Assembly (NCBI RefSeq): GCF_900324475.1
Contig: NZ_LT992502.1
Location: 1,240,001 to 1,304,000 of the forward strand
Direction of reading: 5' to 3'
Source: Enterobacter bugandensis
Lineage (GTDB): Bacteria > Pseudomonadota > Gammaproteobacteria > Enterobacterales > Enterobacteriaceae
Length of the DNA stretch: 64,000 bases
The translations under genes were made by a program, and so were the position numbers. Under the pieces are notes generated by a model. It had not been told where the DNA came from. It ran no database searches and saw nothing but the letters and a program-made list of their open reading frames with translations. Shown piece after piece: positions 28,409 through 40,484 of this stretch. Position 1 is the stretch's first letter, and each line of letters begins with the position of its first letter.

Positions 28409-31400
28409 ATCGTCTCCCTCTCGTCGCCGCCCAGCCGGGTATCTGGATGGCAGAGCAGCTTTCCTCGCTGTCAAACGCCTGGAGCGTGGCGCACTACACC
28501 GAGCTGAAAGGAAATATCGACGCGCCGCTGTTGGCTAAAGCCATCGCTGAGGGCATGATGCAGGCCGATACTCTGCGCACGCGTTTCGCTGAAGATAACG
28601 GCGAGGTCTGGCAGTGGGTCGATGAGACCCTGATCCTGCCGGAGCCGTCCTTCGTTCGCGTTGATTCTCACGACGCCGCCGTGGCGCTGATGGAGGCCGA
28701 TCTCAGCCAGGATCTGCGCGTGGACAGTGGTCAGCCGCTCGCTTTCCATCAGCTGATTCAGGTCGGTGACAACCGCTGGTACTGGTATCAGCGCTATCAC
28801 CATCTGGTGGTGGATGGCTTCAGTTTCCCGGCGATTACCCGCCAGATCGCCGCAATTTACGCTGCCTGGAAGAAAGGGGAACCCACCCCAGCCTCACCAT
28901 TTACTCCGTTCGCCGAGGTCGTTGACGAGTATCAGCGCTACCGAGACAGCGAGGCGTATCAGCGCGACGGTGCCTTCTGGGAGGAGCAGCGCAAACAGCT
29001 TCCTCCTCCGGTCTCGCTCTCCTCCGCGCCGCTGCCGGGACGCGCCGCCACTACCGACATCCTGCGCCTGAAAATTGCAATGGACGCTCGCGCCTTTAGC
29101 CAGCTGGCGCAGGCAGCCGGGCAGGCACAGCGTACCGATCTGGCGCTTGCGCTGGTGGCGCTGTGGCTGGGCCGCCTCACCGGACGGCTGGACTACGCCG
29201 CCGGGTTTATCTTTATGCGCCGCATGGGGTCCGCCGCGCTGACCGCAACCGGCCCGGTGCTTAACGTCCTGCCGCTGGCGGTGAATATTAATCCGCTTGA
29301 GAGCCTGCCAGAGCTGGCGCTGCGCCTGGCGAACCAACTGAAAAAGATGCGTCGCCATCAGCGCTACGACGCCGAGCAGATCGTGCGCGACAGCGGGCGG
29401 GCCGCAGGGGACGAACCCTTGTTTGGGCCGGTGCTGAACGTGAAGGTATTTGATTATCAGCTGGATATCGACGGCGTGGAGGCCATCACCCACACGCTGG
29501 CGACCGGCCCGGTGAACGATCTCGAGCTAGCGCTGTTCCCGGACGAGCAGGGCGGACTAAGCATTGAGATCCTCGCCAACAGGCAGCGTTACGACGACGC
29601 GACGCTGAAGCGCCACGTTTCGCGCCTGAACGCGATGCTGGCGCAGTTTGCCGCGAACCCGGACCTGCGCTGTGGCGACGTGGAAACCGTATCAGAGCAG
29701 GAATACGCCCGGCTGGCGCGCATCAACGATACCGGCCTGGCGCTGCCCTCCACCACGCTGGCGGATCTGGTGGCGGAGCAGGCGAGCAAAACGCCGGACG
29801 CTCCCGCGCTGGCGGATGCCCATATTGAGCTGAACTACCGCCAGATGCGCGAGCAGGTGGTCGCGCTGGCAAACCTGCTGCGCGCGCGCGGCGTGAAGCC
29901 GGGCGACAGCGTGGCGGTGGCGCTTCCGCGTTCGGTGTTCCTGACCCTGGCGCTGCACGGCATTGTTGAAGCTGGCGCCGCCTGGCTGCCGCTGGATACC
30001 GGCTACCCGGACGATCGTCTGCGGATGATGCTGGAGGACGCGAAACCGTCGCTCCTCATTACCACCGACGCGCAGCTTCCGCGCTTTAACGATCTGTCGA
30101 TACCTTCATTTAGTTACAACATGCTATTGCCAACCACAGGCGCTGAACCTCTGCGTCTGGCGAAGCCGGAGCAGACCGCGTACATCATCTTTACCTCGGG
30201 TTCAACGGGACGCCCGAAAGGGGTGATGGTGGGGCATACCGCCATCGTTAACCGCCTGAAGTGGATGCAGGATCATTATCCACTGGCGGGGCATGACGTC
30301 GTGGCGCAGAAAACGCCGTGCAGCTTCGACGTGTCGGTGTGGGAGTTCTGGTGGCCGTTTATCGCCGGGGCAAAGCTGGTGATGGCCGAGCCGGACGCAC
30401 ACCGCGATCCGCAGGCGATGCAGAGCTTCTTCGCAGAATATGGCGTAACCACCACCCACTTCGTGCCCTCGATGCTGGCGGCATTTGTCGCCTCGCTGAC
30501 GCCGGAAAACGTCGACTGTTGCAGGACGCTGAAGCAGGTGTTCTGTAGCGGCGAGGCGCTGCCAACGGCGCTGTGCCGCGAGTGGGAGCAGTTGACTCAT
30601 GTACCGCTGCACAACCTCTACGGCCCAACCGAAGCGGCGGTGGACGTGAGCTGGTATCCGGCGTTCGGCCCGGAGCTGGCGGCAGTGGAGGGCAACAGCG
30701 TGCCGATCGGCTTCCCGGTGTGGAATACGGGGCTGCGCATTCTGGATGCGATGATGCGCCCGGTGCCGTTCGGCGTGGCGGGCGATCTGTATCTCACCGG
30801 CATTCAGCTGGCACAGGGGTATCTGGGACGGCCCGACCTCACCGCCAGCCGCTTTATTGCCGATCCGTTTGCCCCAGGCGAGCGGATGTATCGCACCGGA
30901 GACGTCGCCCGCTGGCTGGACAACGGGGCGGTGGAATATCTGGGCCGCAGCGATGACCAGCTGAAAATCCGCGGTCAGCGCATTGAGCTGGGCGAAATCG
31001 ACCGGGCGATGCTGTCATTGCCTGATGTGGCCCAGGCCGTAGCGCATGCGTGCGTGTTTAATCAGGCTGCGGCAACGGGCGGCGATGCCCGCCAGCTGGT
31101 GGGGTATGTGGTTTCTGAATCCGGTTTACCGCTGGATCGCGACGCGCTGCTGGACTCGCTCAGGGCACAGCTGCCGCCGCATATGGTGCCGGTGGTGCTG
31201 CTGCAAATCAGCGCGCTGCCGCTGAGCGCCAACGGCAAGCTGGATCGCAAGGCGCTGCCGCTGCCGGAGCTGACCAGCAAAACCTCCGGTCGCGCACCCG
31301 AGACGCAAACCGAAGCCGCCGTGGCGCAGGCGTTTTCTGCGCTGCTGGGCTGCGAAGTGAACGATATCGATGCCGACTTCTTTGCCCTTGGCGGCCACTC

Positions 31401-32262
31401 GCTGCTGGCGATGCGCCTCGCGGCTCAGCTCGGCCGTGCGTTCAGCCGCAAGGTCACGCCGGGGCAGATTATGGTCGCCTCGACGGTCGGCAAGCTCAGC
31501 GCGTTGCTGGACTCGCAGATGAGCGACGAACAGGCGCAGCGTCTGGGGTATGAAACCCTTTTGCCGCTGCGTGAAAGCAACGGCCCGACGCTGTTCTGCT
31601 TCCATCCGGCGTCCGGCTTTGCCTGGCAGTTCAGCGTCCTGGCGCGCTACCTCAGCCCGCGCTGGTCCATCATCGGCATTCAGTCGCCGCGGCCAAACGG
31701 CCCGATGCAGCAGTGCGCGGATCTCGATGGGGTGATCGAACATCACCTTAAAACGCTGCGTAAGCAGCAGCCGCACGGGCCGTATTACCTGTTCGGCTAT
31801 TCGCTCGGCGGCACGCTGGCGCAGGGCATTGCGGCGCGCCTGCGCGAGCAGGGTGAAGCGGTGGCATTCCTCGGCCTGCTGGATACCTGGCCGCCGGAAA
31901 CCCAGAACTGGGCGGAGAAAGAGGCCAACGGTCTAGACCCGGAAGTGCTGGCGGAGATCGAGCGCGAGCGTCAGGCGTTTATCGCCGCCCAGCAGGGACA
32001 GGGCTCCAGCGAATTGTTTAATACTATTGAAGGCAACTACGCTGACGCGGTGCGGTTGCTCACCACCGCGCACAGTTCACGCTTTGACGGTAAGGCGACG
32101 CTGTTTGTTGCCGAACGCACGAGAACGATGGATCCGCATACGGCCTGGGCGCCGTGGGTGGGCGAGCTGGAGGTCTACAGCCAGGACTGCGCCCACGTGG
32201 ATATCATTTCACCGCAGGCGTTTGAAAAGATTGGGCCGGTACTGAAGGAAATTTTAGGATAG
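28405..32262 (+). CDS. entF: Enterobactin synthase component F (NRPS)
   Basis: 1285-residue four-domain NRPS with condensation, adenylation, PCP and thioesterase domains. The condensation domain has the HHLVVDG active site at 132-138. The adenylation domain, about 450-950, has core motif A3 FTSGSTGRPKGVM. The PCP Ser sits in GGHSLLAMRL (about residue 997). The thioesterase has GYSLGG nucleophile Ser, LLDTWPP Asp and a final His in CAHVDIIS. It activates L-serine, joins it to dihydroxybenzoate from EntB and releases the cyclic trilactone. It overlaps ybdZ and is followed by a BIME. EntD supplies its pantetheine arm. Confidence 0.97.
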   Translation: MNRLPLVAAQPGIWMAEQLSSLSNAWSVAHYTELKGNIDAPLLAKAIAEGMMQADTLRTRFAEDNGEVWQWVDETLILPEPSFVRVDSHDAAVALMEADLSQDLRVDSGQPLAFHQLIQVGDNRWYWYQRYHHLVVDGFSFPAITRQIAAIYAAWKKGEPTPASPFTPFAEVVDEYQRYRDSEAYQRDGAFWEEQRKQLPPPVSLSSAPLPGRAATTDILRLKIAMDARAFSQLAQAAGQAQRTDLALALVALWLGRLTGRLDYAAGFIFMRRMGSAALTATGPVLNVLPLAVNINPLESLPELALRLANQLKKMRRHQRYDAEQIVRDSGRAAGDEPLFGPVLNVKVFDYQLDIDGVEAITHTLATGPVNDLELALFPDEQGGLSIEILANRQRYDDATLKRHVSRLNAMLAQFAANPDLRCGDVETVSEQEYARLARINDTGLALPSTTLADLVAEQASKTPDAPALADAHIELNYRQMREQVVALANLLRARGVKPGDSVAVALPRSVFLTLALHGIVEAGAAWLPLDTGYPDDRLRMMLEDAKPSLLITTDAQLPRFNDLSIPSFSYNMLLPTTGAEPLRLAKPEQTAYIIFTSGSTGRPKGVMVGHTAIVNRLKWMQDHYPLAGHDVVAQKTPCSFDVSVWEFWWPFIAGAKLVMAEPDAHRDPQAMQSFFAEYGVTTTHFVPSMLAAFVASLTPENVDCCRTLKQVFCSGEALPTALCREWEQLTHVPLHNLYGPTEAAVDVSWYPAFGPELAAVEGNSVPIGFPVWNTGLRILDAMMRPVPFGVAGDLYLTGIQLAQGYLGRPDLTASRFIADPFAPGERMYRTGDVARWLDNGAVEYLGRSDDQLKIRGQRIELGEIDRAMLSLPDVAQAVAHACVFNQAAATGGDARQLVGYVVSESGLPLDRDALLDSLRAQLPPHMVPVVLLQISALPLSANGKLDRKALPLPELTSKTSGRAPETQTEAAVAQAFSALLGCEVNDIDADFFALGGHSLLAMRLAAQLGRAFSRKVTPGQIMVASTVGKLSALLDSQMSDEQAQRLGYETLLPLRESNGPTLFCFHPASGFAWQFSVLARYLSPRWSIIGIQSPRPNGPMQQCADLDGVIEHHLKTLRKQQPHGPYYLFGYSLGGTLAQGIAARLREQGEAVAFLGLLDTWPPETQNWAEKEANGLDPEVLAEIERERQAFIAAQQGQGSSELFNTIEGNYADAVRLLTTAHSSRFDGKATLFVAERTRTMDPHTAWAPWVGELEVYSQDCAHVDIISPQAFEKIGPVLKEILG

Positions 32263-32266
32263 TGCG

Positions 32267-32343
32267 AATGCCCGGTGGCGCTGCGCTTACCGGCCTACGG
32301 GAGCTGAATGTAGGCCGGGTAAGGCGTAGCCGCCACCCGGCAA
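32267..32343. repeat. BIME: two REP units in opposite orientation
   Basis: GCCCGGTGGCGCTGCGCTTA...CGGCCTAC followed by GTAGGCCGGGTAAGGCGTAG...CACCCGGCA, between convergent entF and fepC. E. coli has fepE in this gap; there is no fepE here. Confidence 0.85.
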
Positions 32344-33138
32344 TTACCGCCGACCTAACGGCACCACCAGCGGCGTACCCGCCACCGGATCGTCAATAAT
32401 CATGCAGCGCATGCCGTAGATCCGCTCGATCAGCTCTGGCGTCACAATCTCTTTCGGCGCGCCCTGCGCCACAATCTCGCCGTCGCGCAGCGCAATCAGA
32501 TGCGTGGCGTAGCGGCACGCCTGATTTAAATCATGCAGCACCGCCGCCAGGGTATACCCCTGCGTGCGGTTCAGCTCGCTCAGCAGCTCCAGCAGGTCAA
32601 TCTGATGGCTGATGTCCAGCCAGGTCGTCGGCTCGTCCAGCAGCATAATGGCGGTCTCCTGCGCCAGCACCATCGCGATCCACGCCCGCTGTCGCTGTCC
32701 GCCAGAGAGGGTATCTACGCTTTGCTGAGCCAGATCGGTGATGCCCGTTGCCTCCATCGCGCGCTTCACGGCCTCGTCGTCCTCTTTGCGCCAGCGGGTA
32801 AACAGCGGCTGGTGTGGGTAGCGTCCGCGCGAGACCAGCTCCTGCACGGTAATATCTCCCGGCGTGGTGGCGTTTTGCGCCAGCAGCCCGATGCGCCTTG
32901 CCACCTCTTTGCTGGCGAAGCGCTGGATCTGCTCTCCGTCGAGGAATACGCTGCCCTCTGTCGGTGACATCAGGCGGCTCAGGGTGCGCAGCAGGGTTGA
33001 TTTGCCGCAGCCGTTCGGACCGATAATCGCGGTGAAGTGGCCGTCCGGAATGGCGACGGTTAAATCACGGGCAATGATTTTTTTGCCATAGCCGAGGGTC
33101 AAGTTTTCGCCGCGCAAGCGGGTTGTTGAATCTGTCAT
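32344..33138 (-). CDS. fepC: Ferric enterobactin ABC importer, ATPase
   Basis: 264-residue ABC ATPase powering FepDG. Walker A GPNGCGKST, signature LSGGQRQR, Walker B IMLLDEPT, H-loop HDLNQ. The FecE/FepC-type region TTPGDITVQELVSRGRYPHQ is present. ATG 33138 overlaps the fepG stop by 4 bp, with the longer frame to 33279 lying inside fepG. Confidence 0.95.
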   Translation of the reverse strand: MTDSTTRLRGENLTLGYGKKIIARDLTVAIPDGHFTAIIGPNGCGKSTLLRTLSRLMSPTEGSVFLDGEQIQRFASKEVARRIGLLAQNATTPGDITVQELVSRGRYPHQPLFTRWRKEDDEAVKRAMEATGITDLAQQSVDTLSGGQRQRAWIAMVLAQETAIMLLDEPTTWLDISHQIDLLELLSELNRTQGYTLAAVLHDLNQACRYATHLIALRDGEIVAQGAPKEIVTPELIERIYGMRCMIIDDPVAGTPLVVPLGRR

Positions 33139-34127
33139 TTCTTGCGTGACTCCTGAACGAGCAAGACGATGAGGTAAATCCCGCCGAGGCTGACGGTCAC
33201 CACGCCCACCGGCAGTTGATAAGGCATAAACAGCCGCTGGGCGCAGAGGTCGGCGGCCAGCAGCAGCATCGCACCGCACAGGGCAGCCTGGGTCAAGCCC
33301 CAGCGTGCGGTGCCGCTAAGACGCCGCGCGATATGCGGCGCGACAAGGGCAATAAACGAGATCGGCCCGGCAATCGCGGTGGACGCAGCGGTCAGCAATA
33401 CCGCCACCAGCATCAGCATCAGGCGCGAGCGCTCAACGCTCACGCCCAGCGCGCAGGCGCTGTCGTCGCCCATCTCCAGCAGGCGCATCCGGCGTACCAG
33501 CAGCAGGGCGCCGATAAACATCAGCAAAATTAGCGGCGCGGCGGGCCAGGTTTTGCCCCACGTCAGGCCGTTAAGTGAGCCGGCGTACCACAGCCCGGCG
33601 GAGAGCGCGGTTTCCAGAGACGCCTGCAACAAAAGCCAGGTGTTAAAGGCCATCAGCATCGCGCGGATGCCGATCCCGATAATGATCAGCCGGAAGGTGT
33701 CAATGCCGTTGCGCCACGCCAGGGCCCAGATAAGCAGCGAGGTCAGAATGCCGCCCGCCATCGCCGTAAAGGTAATGGCCGTCAGATGCTGCCCGAACAG
33801 CACCATCGCCACCAGCACGCCGCTCCACGCGCCGGTATTCAGGCCCATCACGTCCGGGCTGCCGAGGGGGTTACGCATCAGCGACTGGAAAATCGCGCCG
33901 CTGACGCCGAGCGCCGCGCCCACCAGGATCGCCATTGCCACGCGCGGCAGTCGCCATTCGGTGACCACCATGGTGATGTTACGCGGCGCGCTGCCGGTGA
34001 GGGCGTGAAAGACCTGCGCGAAATCAAGCGTTACGGCACCGCTTTGCAGGCTCCAGACCGCCAGCAGAGTAATGGCGATAGCCAGCAGGAAGATGCTGGT
34101 GAGTAAACGACGGGAAGGAGCCATCAT
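33135..34127 (-). CDS. fepG: Ferric enterobactin ABC importer, permease
   Basis: 330-residue FecCD-family inner-membrane permease, the same length as E. coli FepG, with about ten hydrophobic segments. Conserved blocks are RNPLGSPDVMGLNTGAWSGV and GPISFIALVAPHIARRL. ATG 34127 overlaps the fepD stop and has GGAGG six bases upstream. The longer frame to 34496 is an Arg/Pro-rich shadow of fepD. Confidence 0.95.
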   Translation of the reverse strand: MMAPSRRLLTSIFLLAIAITLLAVWSLQSGAVTLDFAQVFHALTGSAPRNITMVVTEWRLPRVAMAILVGAALGVSGAIFQSLMRNPLGSPDVMGLNTGAWSGVLVAMVLFGQHLTAITFTAMAGGILTSLLIWALAWRNGIDTFRLIIIGIGIRAMLMAFNTWLLLQASLETALSAGLWYAGSLNGLTWGKTWPAAPLILLMFIGALLLVRRMRLLEMGDDSACALGVSVERSRLMLMLVAVLLTAASTAIAGPISFIALVAPHIARRLSGTARWGLTQAALCGAMLLLAADLCAQRLFMPYQLPVGVVTVSLGGIYLIVLLVQESRKK

Positions 34128-35128
34128 GCGCCACCTCCGCGTCTGCGACGTACCAGGAAGATCAGCACCGGCGCGCCGATAAACGCGCTCACCACCGAGA
34201 CGCGCAGCTCGCCGGGCACCAGCAGGCGGCCCAGCACGTCGGCAAACAGCAGCAGGGCAGGGGTGGCCAGCAGCGTGACCGGCAGCGACCAGCGGTGGTC
34301 CGACCCCACCAGCCAGCGCGCCATGTGCGGCATCATCAGGCCGATAAAGGCGATCGGACCGACCACGGCGGTTGCGCTGCCGCTCAGCACGGTGATAGCG
34401 AGCAGGCCAGTCAGCTGCGTGCGCGCCACGCGGTTGCCGAGGGCGGTTGCGGTGTCGCTGCCGAGGCTCAGGCTGTTCAGCGACCGGCTTAAACACAGCG
34501 CCACGACGGCGGCGATAATGACCGGGATTGCCACCACGTTTAAGGTTTCAAGAGTCCGGATATCCAGCGAACCGGCCTGCCAGAAGCGCAGCTGGTCATA
34601 CACGTCCGGGTTGAGCAGGGCGATGCCGCTGGACAAGCCTTCCAGCACCGCCGCGAGCGCTACGCCCGCAAGCGTCAGGCGAACCGGGCTCAGCTGCCCG
34701 CCGCCCTGACTGCCGGTAAACGCGACCACCAGCGAGGCGGCCAGCGCGCCGCAGAAGGCCATCACCAGCTGTTCAGAGGGCGACGTTAACCCGAACAGCG
34801 CTGCGCCGAGCACGATGGCAAAGCTGGCGCCGGAGTTGACGCCGAGAATGCCGGGGTCCGCCAGCGGGTTACGGGTAAGGGTTTGCATCAGGGCACCCGC
34901 AAGGCCAAGCGCGCCACCGGCCAGCAGTCCGGCAAGAGTGCGGGGCAGGCGGGCGTCGAGCACGATGGTGCAGTCGGCGCTCTGACAGGTGCCGGAGAGC
35001 GCATCAACGATAACGTAGGCGGGTAGCGGCTTCGCGCCGACCAGCAGGCTGAGTGCAATCGCAAGGATTAGCAGTAGCAATAATACGGGCACGGCAATGG
35101 CGCGCGCCGCAGAAGAGGAAAACGACAT
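34124..35128 (-). CDS. fepD: Ferric enterobactin ABC importer, permease
   Basis: 334-residue FecCD-family permease, the partner of FepG. TRNPLADPGILGVNSGASFA and GPIAFIGLMMPHMARWLVG are the family blocks. ATG 35128 (MSFSSSAARAIAVPVLL) gives E. coli FepD length and has GGATG seven bases upstream. The alternative ATG 35140 has no ribosome site. First gene of fepD-fepG-fepC, divergent from entS. Confidence 0.94.
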   Translation of the reverse strand: MSFSSSAARAIAVPVLLLLLILAIALSLLVGAKPLPAYVIVDALSGTCQSADCTIVLDARLPRTLAGLLAGGALGLAGALMQTLTRNPLADPGILGVNSGASFAIVLGAALFGLTSPSEQLVMAFCGALAASLVVAFTGSQGGGQLSPVRLTLAGVALAAVLEGLSSGIALLNPDVYDQLRFWQAGSLDIRTLETLNVVAIPVIIAAVVALCLSRSLNSLSLGSDTATALGNRVARTQLTGLLAITVLSGSATAVVGPIAFIGLMMPHMARWLVGSDHRWSLPVTLLATPALLLFADVLGRLLVPGELRVSVVSAFIGAPVLIFLVRRRRGGGA

Positions 35129-35145
35129 AGCAACATCCATGATTT

Positions 35146-35170
35146 GATAATGATAGTGATTATCGTTATC
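35146..35170. promoter_or_regulatory. Fur box between fepD and entS
   Basis: GATAATGATAGTGATTATCG followed by TTATC is a near-consensus array of GATAAT hexamers. It is close to the fepD start and about 67 bp before entS. Confidence 0.85.
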
Positions 35171-35236
35171 TATCTTATTTGGCTATGTTAGCATGTGCGC
35201 CCATGGAATGGGTAGAAATAGACTCAAGGCTTTGTC

Positions 35237-36484
35237 ATGAATCAAAAATCCTGGCTGCTTAACCTCAGCCTGTTGAAAACGCATCCGGCGTATCGCGCCG
35301 TTTTTATCGCTCGCTTTATCTCCATTTTGTCCCTCGGCCTGCTCGGCGTCGCCGTGCCCGTCCAGATCCAGACTATGACGCACTCCAGTTGGCTGGTGGG
35401 GCTATCCGTCACCTTAACCGGCGGGGCGATGTTTATCGGGCTGATGGTCGGCGGCGTGCTGGCGGATCGCTACGAGCGTAAGAAGCTGATCCTGCTCGCG
35501 CGCGGCACCTGCGGGGTGGGCTTTATCGGGCTGTGTCTGAACGCGATGCTGCCGGAGCCGTCGCTGATGGCGATTTATGCCCTTGGCCTGTGGGACGGTT
35601 TTTTCGCCTCGCTCGGCGTGACGGCGCTGCTGGCGGCAACGCCCGCGCTGGTGGGCCGCGAGAACCTGATGCAGGCGGGGGCGATCACCATGCTCACCGT
35701 GCGCCTCGGCTCGGTGATTTCGCCGATGGTCGGCGGCCTGCTGCTGGCAACGGGCAACGTGGCCTGGAACTACGGCCTTGCCGCGGCGGGCACCTTTATC
35801 ACCACCCTGACGCTGCTGCGTCTGCCGCTCCTGCCACCGCCACCGCAGCCGCGCGAGCACCCGCTGAAATCGCTGATGGCCGCTATTCGTTTTCTGTTCA
35901 GCAACCCGCTGATTGGCGGCGTTGCGCTGCTCGGCGGCCTGCTGACGATGGCGAGCGCCGTGCGCGTGCTTTACCCGGCGCTGGCGGGCGAGTGGCAGAT
36001 GAGCGCCTCAGAGATTGGCGTGCTGTACGCCGCCATTCCGCTCGGTGCGGCCTGCGGGGCGCTGACCAGCGGTAACCTGGCCCAAAGCGCGCGTCCGGGC
36101 TTGATTATGCTGGTGGCGACGCTGGCCTCGTTTATCGCCATCGGCTTCTTCAGCCTGATGCCGGTCTGGGCGCTGGGGGTGATGTGTCTGGTGATTTTCG
36201 GCTGGCTGAGTGCGGTCAGCTCACTTTTACAGTACACCCTGATCCAGACCCAGACGCCGGAAGGGATGCTGGGGCGTATCAACGGCCTGTGGACCGCGCA
36301 GAACGTGACGGGCGATGCGATTGGCGCGGCGATCCTCGGCGGGCTGGGGGCGATAATGACCCCGGTGGCGTCGGCGAGCAGCAGCGGGTTTGTGTTAGCG
36401 ATGGTTGGCGCGATCTTACTGGTGGCGCTGGTGGAATTGCGGCGGTTCAGGCAGGAGGTCGTGTTGAACGACGGTGCGGCCTGA
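35237..36484 (+). CDS. entS: Enterobactin exporter (MFS)
   Basis: 415-residue, 12-helix major-facilitator inner-membrane protein that exports enterobactin to the periplasm. MFS loop motif [19 protein letters not shown] lies after helix 2. Family-specific [20 protein letters not shown] is near the N-terminus. Start ATG 35237 gives [20 protein letters not shown], matching EntS. Divergent from fepDGC, convergent with fepB. Confidence 0.96.
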   Translation: MNQKSWLLNLSLLKTHPAYRAVFIARFISILSLGLLGVAVPVQIQTMTHSSWLVGLSVTLTGGAMFIGLMVGGVLADRYERKKLILLARGTCGVGFIGLCLNAMLPEPSLMAIYALGLWDGFFASLGVTALLAATPALVGRENLMQAGAITMLTVRLGSVISPMVGGLLLATGNVAWNYGLAAAGTFITTLTLLRLPLLPPPPQPREHPLKSLMAAIRFLFSNPLIGGVALLGGLLTMASAVRVLYPALAGEWQMSASEIGVLYAAIPLGAACGALTSGNLAQSARPGLIMLVATLASFIAIGFFSLMPVWALGVMCLVIFGWLSAVSSLLQYTLIQTQTPEGMLGRINGLWTAQNVTGDAIGAAILGGLGAIMTPVASASSSGFVLAMVGAILLVALVELRRFRQEVVLNDGAA

Positions 36485-36486
36485 TG

Positions 36487-36523
36487 CCCTCACCCCGGCC
36501 CTCTCCCACGGGGAGAGGGAGGG
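36487..36523. repeat. boxC-like inverted repeat, copy 4
   Basis: CCCTCACCCC flank, then CCCTCTCCC/GGGAGAGGG around ACGG, filling the 46-bp gap between convergent entS and fepB. Confidence 0.8.
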
Positions 36524-36530
36524 AAAATGC

Positions 36531-37490
36531 CTACTTAAACAACGCATTCAATCTGTCTAACACCAGCATTGCGCTGTAATAATCCAGGCGGAACGTCTCC
36601 GTTCCCAGCGCCCAGACGCGCTTGTTTTTCACCGACGGTAAATGCGCCAGCAGCGGGTTGGCGTAAATCGCATTCACGTCTTTCTCGTCGCCGGCAAACA
36701 CGAACAACCCTTCGCCGTTCAGCCCCGTCGCCAGGTTTTCTCCACCCAGCTGAATAATGTCGTGACGCTTGCCCTGGCTTTTTGAGGTGTGCAGCCCATC
36801 GGGTAACGCCGCCAGCGTAAAGCCCAACTGGTGTAACAGCTTGCCCTGCGCCGATTCTGTCGTCCACAGGTTCGCCGTGTGCGCGGCGGCGGTGTAGACG
36901 ATGGCATTCACCGGCTGCGGCGGCAGTTTCATCTGCTGTTTCACTTGCGCGAGCTGTTTATCGAACGCGGCGATGCGTTCAGCGGCCTGTTTCTCGTGCC
37001 CGGTCATCGTGCCCAGCTGGGTCAGCAGTTCCTGCCAGCTTTTGTCGTCGTAATTGATGATAAGCGTCGGGGCGATGGCGGAGAGCTGATCGTAGAGCGC
37101 CAGCGCGGAATCCCCGCCGGTGGCGCTGATTAGAATCAGATCCGGCATCTGGGCGGCCACCGCTTCGGCGCTTGGCTCGCCGATGTACAGCCGTGCAACC
37201 TTACGCTGTTTTGCAATATCCCCCCACTGGCGCAGGAAACCCTGCGCGTCCGCCACGCGGTTGTTCGGCGTGGTTGCGCCGCTGGCAATGACCGGCGCGT
37301 CAATCGCCAGCAGGGAGCCGGTTAAGGTCACGCTGGTAGAGACAATGCGCGTCGGTTTGCTCTCAAGCGTATGCACGCCGCGGCTGTCGTTGACCTGGCG
37401 TGGCCAGTCTGCGGCGGTGGCTGAGGTTAGTCCTAAAACAAAAAGTCCTGTCAGAAGAAGGGCATTGCGGCAAACGGCAGCGATTTTCAC
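36531..37490 (-). CDS. fepB: Ferric enterobactin periplasmic binding protein
   Basis: 319-residue cluster-8 (FhuD/BtuF-type) binding protein passing Fe-enterobactin from FepA to FepDGC. Signal peptide [20 protein letters not shown], with cleavage near TSATA/ADW (about 26). [20 protein letters not shown] and [14 protein letters not shown] are FepB-specific. The start codon is GTG (37490) with AGGATG upstream. Divergent from entC with Fur-like sites between. Confidence 0.95.
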   Translation of the reverse strand: MKIAAVCRNALLLTGLFVLGLTSATAADWPRQVNDSRGVHTLESKPTRIVSTSVTLTGSLLAIDAPVIASGATTPNNRVADAQGFLRQWGDIAKQRKVARLYIGEPSAEAVAAQMPDLILISATGGDSALALYDQLSAIAPTLIINYDDKSWQELLTQLGTMTGHEKQAAERIAAFDKQLAQVKQQMKLPPQPVNAIVYTAAAHTANLWTTESAQGKLLHQLGFTLAALPDGLHTSKSQGKRHDIIQLGGENLATGLNGEGLFVFAGDEKDVNAIYANPLLAHLPSVKNKRVWALGTETFRLDYYSAMLVLDRLNALFK

Positions 37491-37512
37491 AGAGCGGCAT
37501 CCTGTTTTTATT

Positions 37513-37649
37513 GAAGATAATGCTTCTCATTTTCATGGTTGCCGGGAAGGGATGCAAGCGTTTGTCGCAGAAGTTAATGGCCCGACGGTTGACAGCGGCG
37601 CGCTGTGGGATTAGGTTAGCCGACGAAAATATAAATGATAATCATTATT
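37513..37649. promoter_or_regulatory. Two Fur-like sites in fepB/entC divergent promoter
   Basis: GAAGATAATGCTTCTCATTT (37513-37532), close to fepB, and AAATGATAATCATTATT (37633-37649), about 30 bp before entC, both fit the Fur consensus. The second is nearly perfect, consistent with separate control of the two transcripts. Confidence 0.85.
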
Positions 37650-37678
37650 GCTTCTTTTATCATTTTGAGGAGGATGAT

Positions 37679-38854
<1,176 letters not shown>

Positions 38855-38863
38855 GGAACGTTT

Positions 38864-40474
38864 ATGACTATTCCCTTTACCCGCTGGCCTGAGGATTTTG
38901 CCCGCCGCTACCGTGAAAAAGGCTACTGGCAGGATCTGCCGCTGACCCACATCCTGACGGACCATGCGCAAAGCGATGCGGTGGCGATTATCGACGGCGA
39001 ACGGCACATCACCTACCGCGCGTTTCATCAGGCGGTGAATAACCTCGCGTCTGCCCTTCAGGCGCAGGGGCTGCACCGCGGCGAGACCGCGCTGGTGCAG
39101 CTCGGCAACGTGGCCGAGTTTTACATCACCTTTTTCGCGCTGCTGCAGATCGGCGTCGCGCCGGTTAACGCGCTCTTTAGCCATCAGCGCAGCGAGCTGA
39201 ACGCCTACGCCGCCCAGATCAAACCCGCCGTGCTGATCGCCGATCGCCAACATGCCCTGTTCGCGGGGGATGATTTTCTCAATACCTTTGTGGATGAACA
39301 CCGCTCGGTTCGCGCCGTGCTGCTGCGCGGCGATAAGGGTGAACATGCGCTGGAAGCGGCGATTGCGCGCCCGGCGGACAACTTCATCCCGAACCCGACG
39401 CCCGCAGACGAGGTGGCGTTCTTCCAGCTCTCCGGCGGCAGCACCGGCACGCCGAAGCTGATCCCGCGTACGCACAACGACTACGACTACAGCATCCGCC
39501 GCAGCAACGAAATCTGCGGTATCACTGCGCACACCCGCTATCTGAACGCGCTTCCCGCGGCGCATAACTACGCCATGAGCTCGCCGGGATCGTTAGGCGT
39601 GTTCACGGCGGGCGGCTGCGTGGTGCTGGCGAACGATCCGAGCGCCACGCTCTGTTTCCCGCTGATTGAGCAGCATCAGATCAACGTGACGTCGCTGGTC
39701 CCTCCGGCGGTGAGCCTCTGGCTGCAGGCGATTGCCGACGGCGCGGGGAACGCGCAGCTGAAATCCCTCAAGCTGCTCCAGGTGGGCGGCGCACGCCTCT
39801 CCGCCACGCTCGCGGCGCGTATTCCGGCGGAAATCGGCTGCCAGCTGCAGCAGGTATTCGGCATGGCGGAAGGGCTGGTGAACTACACCGCCCTCGACGA
39901 CGCACCGGAACGCATCATCAACACCCAGGGCCGCCCAATGTGTCCGGACGACGAGGTGTGGGTGGCGGATGAGGACGGCAACCCGCTCCCGCGCGGGGAA
40001 GTCGGACGTTTGATGACGCGCGGCCCGTACACCTTCCGCGGCTATTTCAACAGCCCGGAGCACAACGCCAGCGCCTTTGATGCCAACGGTTTCTACTGCT
40101 CCGGCGATCTGATCGCCATCGATGAGCAGGGCTACATCACCGTGCAGGGGCGCGAGAAAGATCAGATCAACCGCGGTGGCGAAAAGATTGCCGCCGAAGA
40201 GATCGAAAACCTGCTGCTGCGCCACGAGGCGGTGATCCACGCCGCGCTGGTGAGCATGGAGGACACCCTGCTGGGCGAAAAAAGCTGTGCGTATCTGGTG
40301 GTGAAACAGCCCCTGCGCGCGGTTGAGGTGCGCCGCTTCCTGCGCGAGCAGGGCGTTGCCGAATTTAAGCTGCCGGACCGCGTGGAGAGCGTGGATGCGC
40401 TTCCGCTCACGCCGGTCGGCAAAGTTGATAAGAAACAGTTGCGCCTGTGGCTTGCTGAACGCGCCCGGGGCTGA
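38864..40474 (+). CDS. entE: 2,3-Dihydroxybenzoate-AMP ligase
   Basis: 536 residues, identical in length to E. coli EntE. It adenylates 2,3-dihydroxybenzoate and loads it onto the EntB aryl carrier domain. Adenylation motifs [18 protein letters not shown] (A3-like), [14 protein letters not shown] and [19 protein letters not shown] are visible. The catalytic Lys is in [12 protein letters not shown]. It starts 9 bp after entC. Confidence 0.97.
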   Translation: MTIPFTRWPEDFARRYREKGYWQDLPLTHILTDHAQSDAVAIIDGERHITYRAFHQAVNNLASALQAQGLHRGETALVQLGNVAEFYITFFALLQIGVAPVNALFSHQRSELNAYAAQIKPAVLIADRQHALFAGDDFLNTFVDEHRSVRAVLLRGDKGEHALEAAIARPADNFIPNPTPADEVAFFQLSGGSTGTPKLIPRTHNDYDYSIRRSNEICGITAHTRYLNALPAAHNYAMSSPGSLGVFTAGGCVVLANDPSATLCFPLIEQHQINVTSLVPPAVSLWLQAIADGAGNAQLKSLKLLQVGGARLSATLAARIPAEIGCQLQQVFGMAEGLVNYTALDDAPERIINTQGRPMCPDDEVWVADEDGNPLPRGEVGRLMTRGPYTFRGYFNSPEHNASAFDANGFYCSGDLIAIDEQGYITVQGREKDQINRGGEKIAAEEIENLLLRHEAVIHAALVSMEDTLLGEKSCAYLVVKQPLRAVEVRRFLREQGVAEFKLPDRVESVDALPLTPVGKVDKKQLRLWLAERARG

Positions 40475-40484
40475 GGAACAGAGA

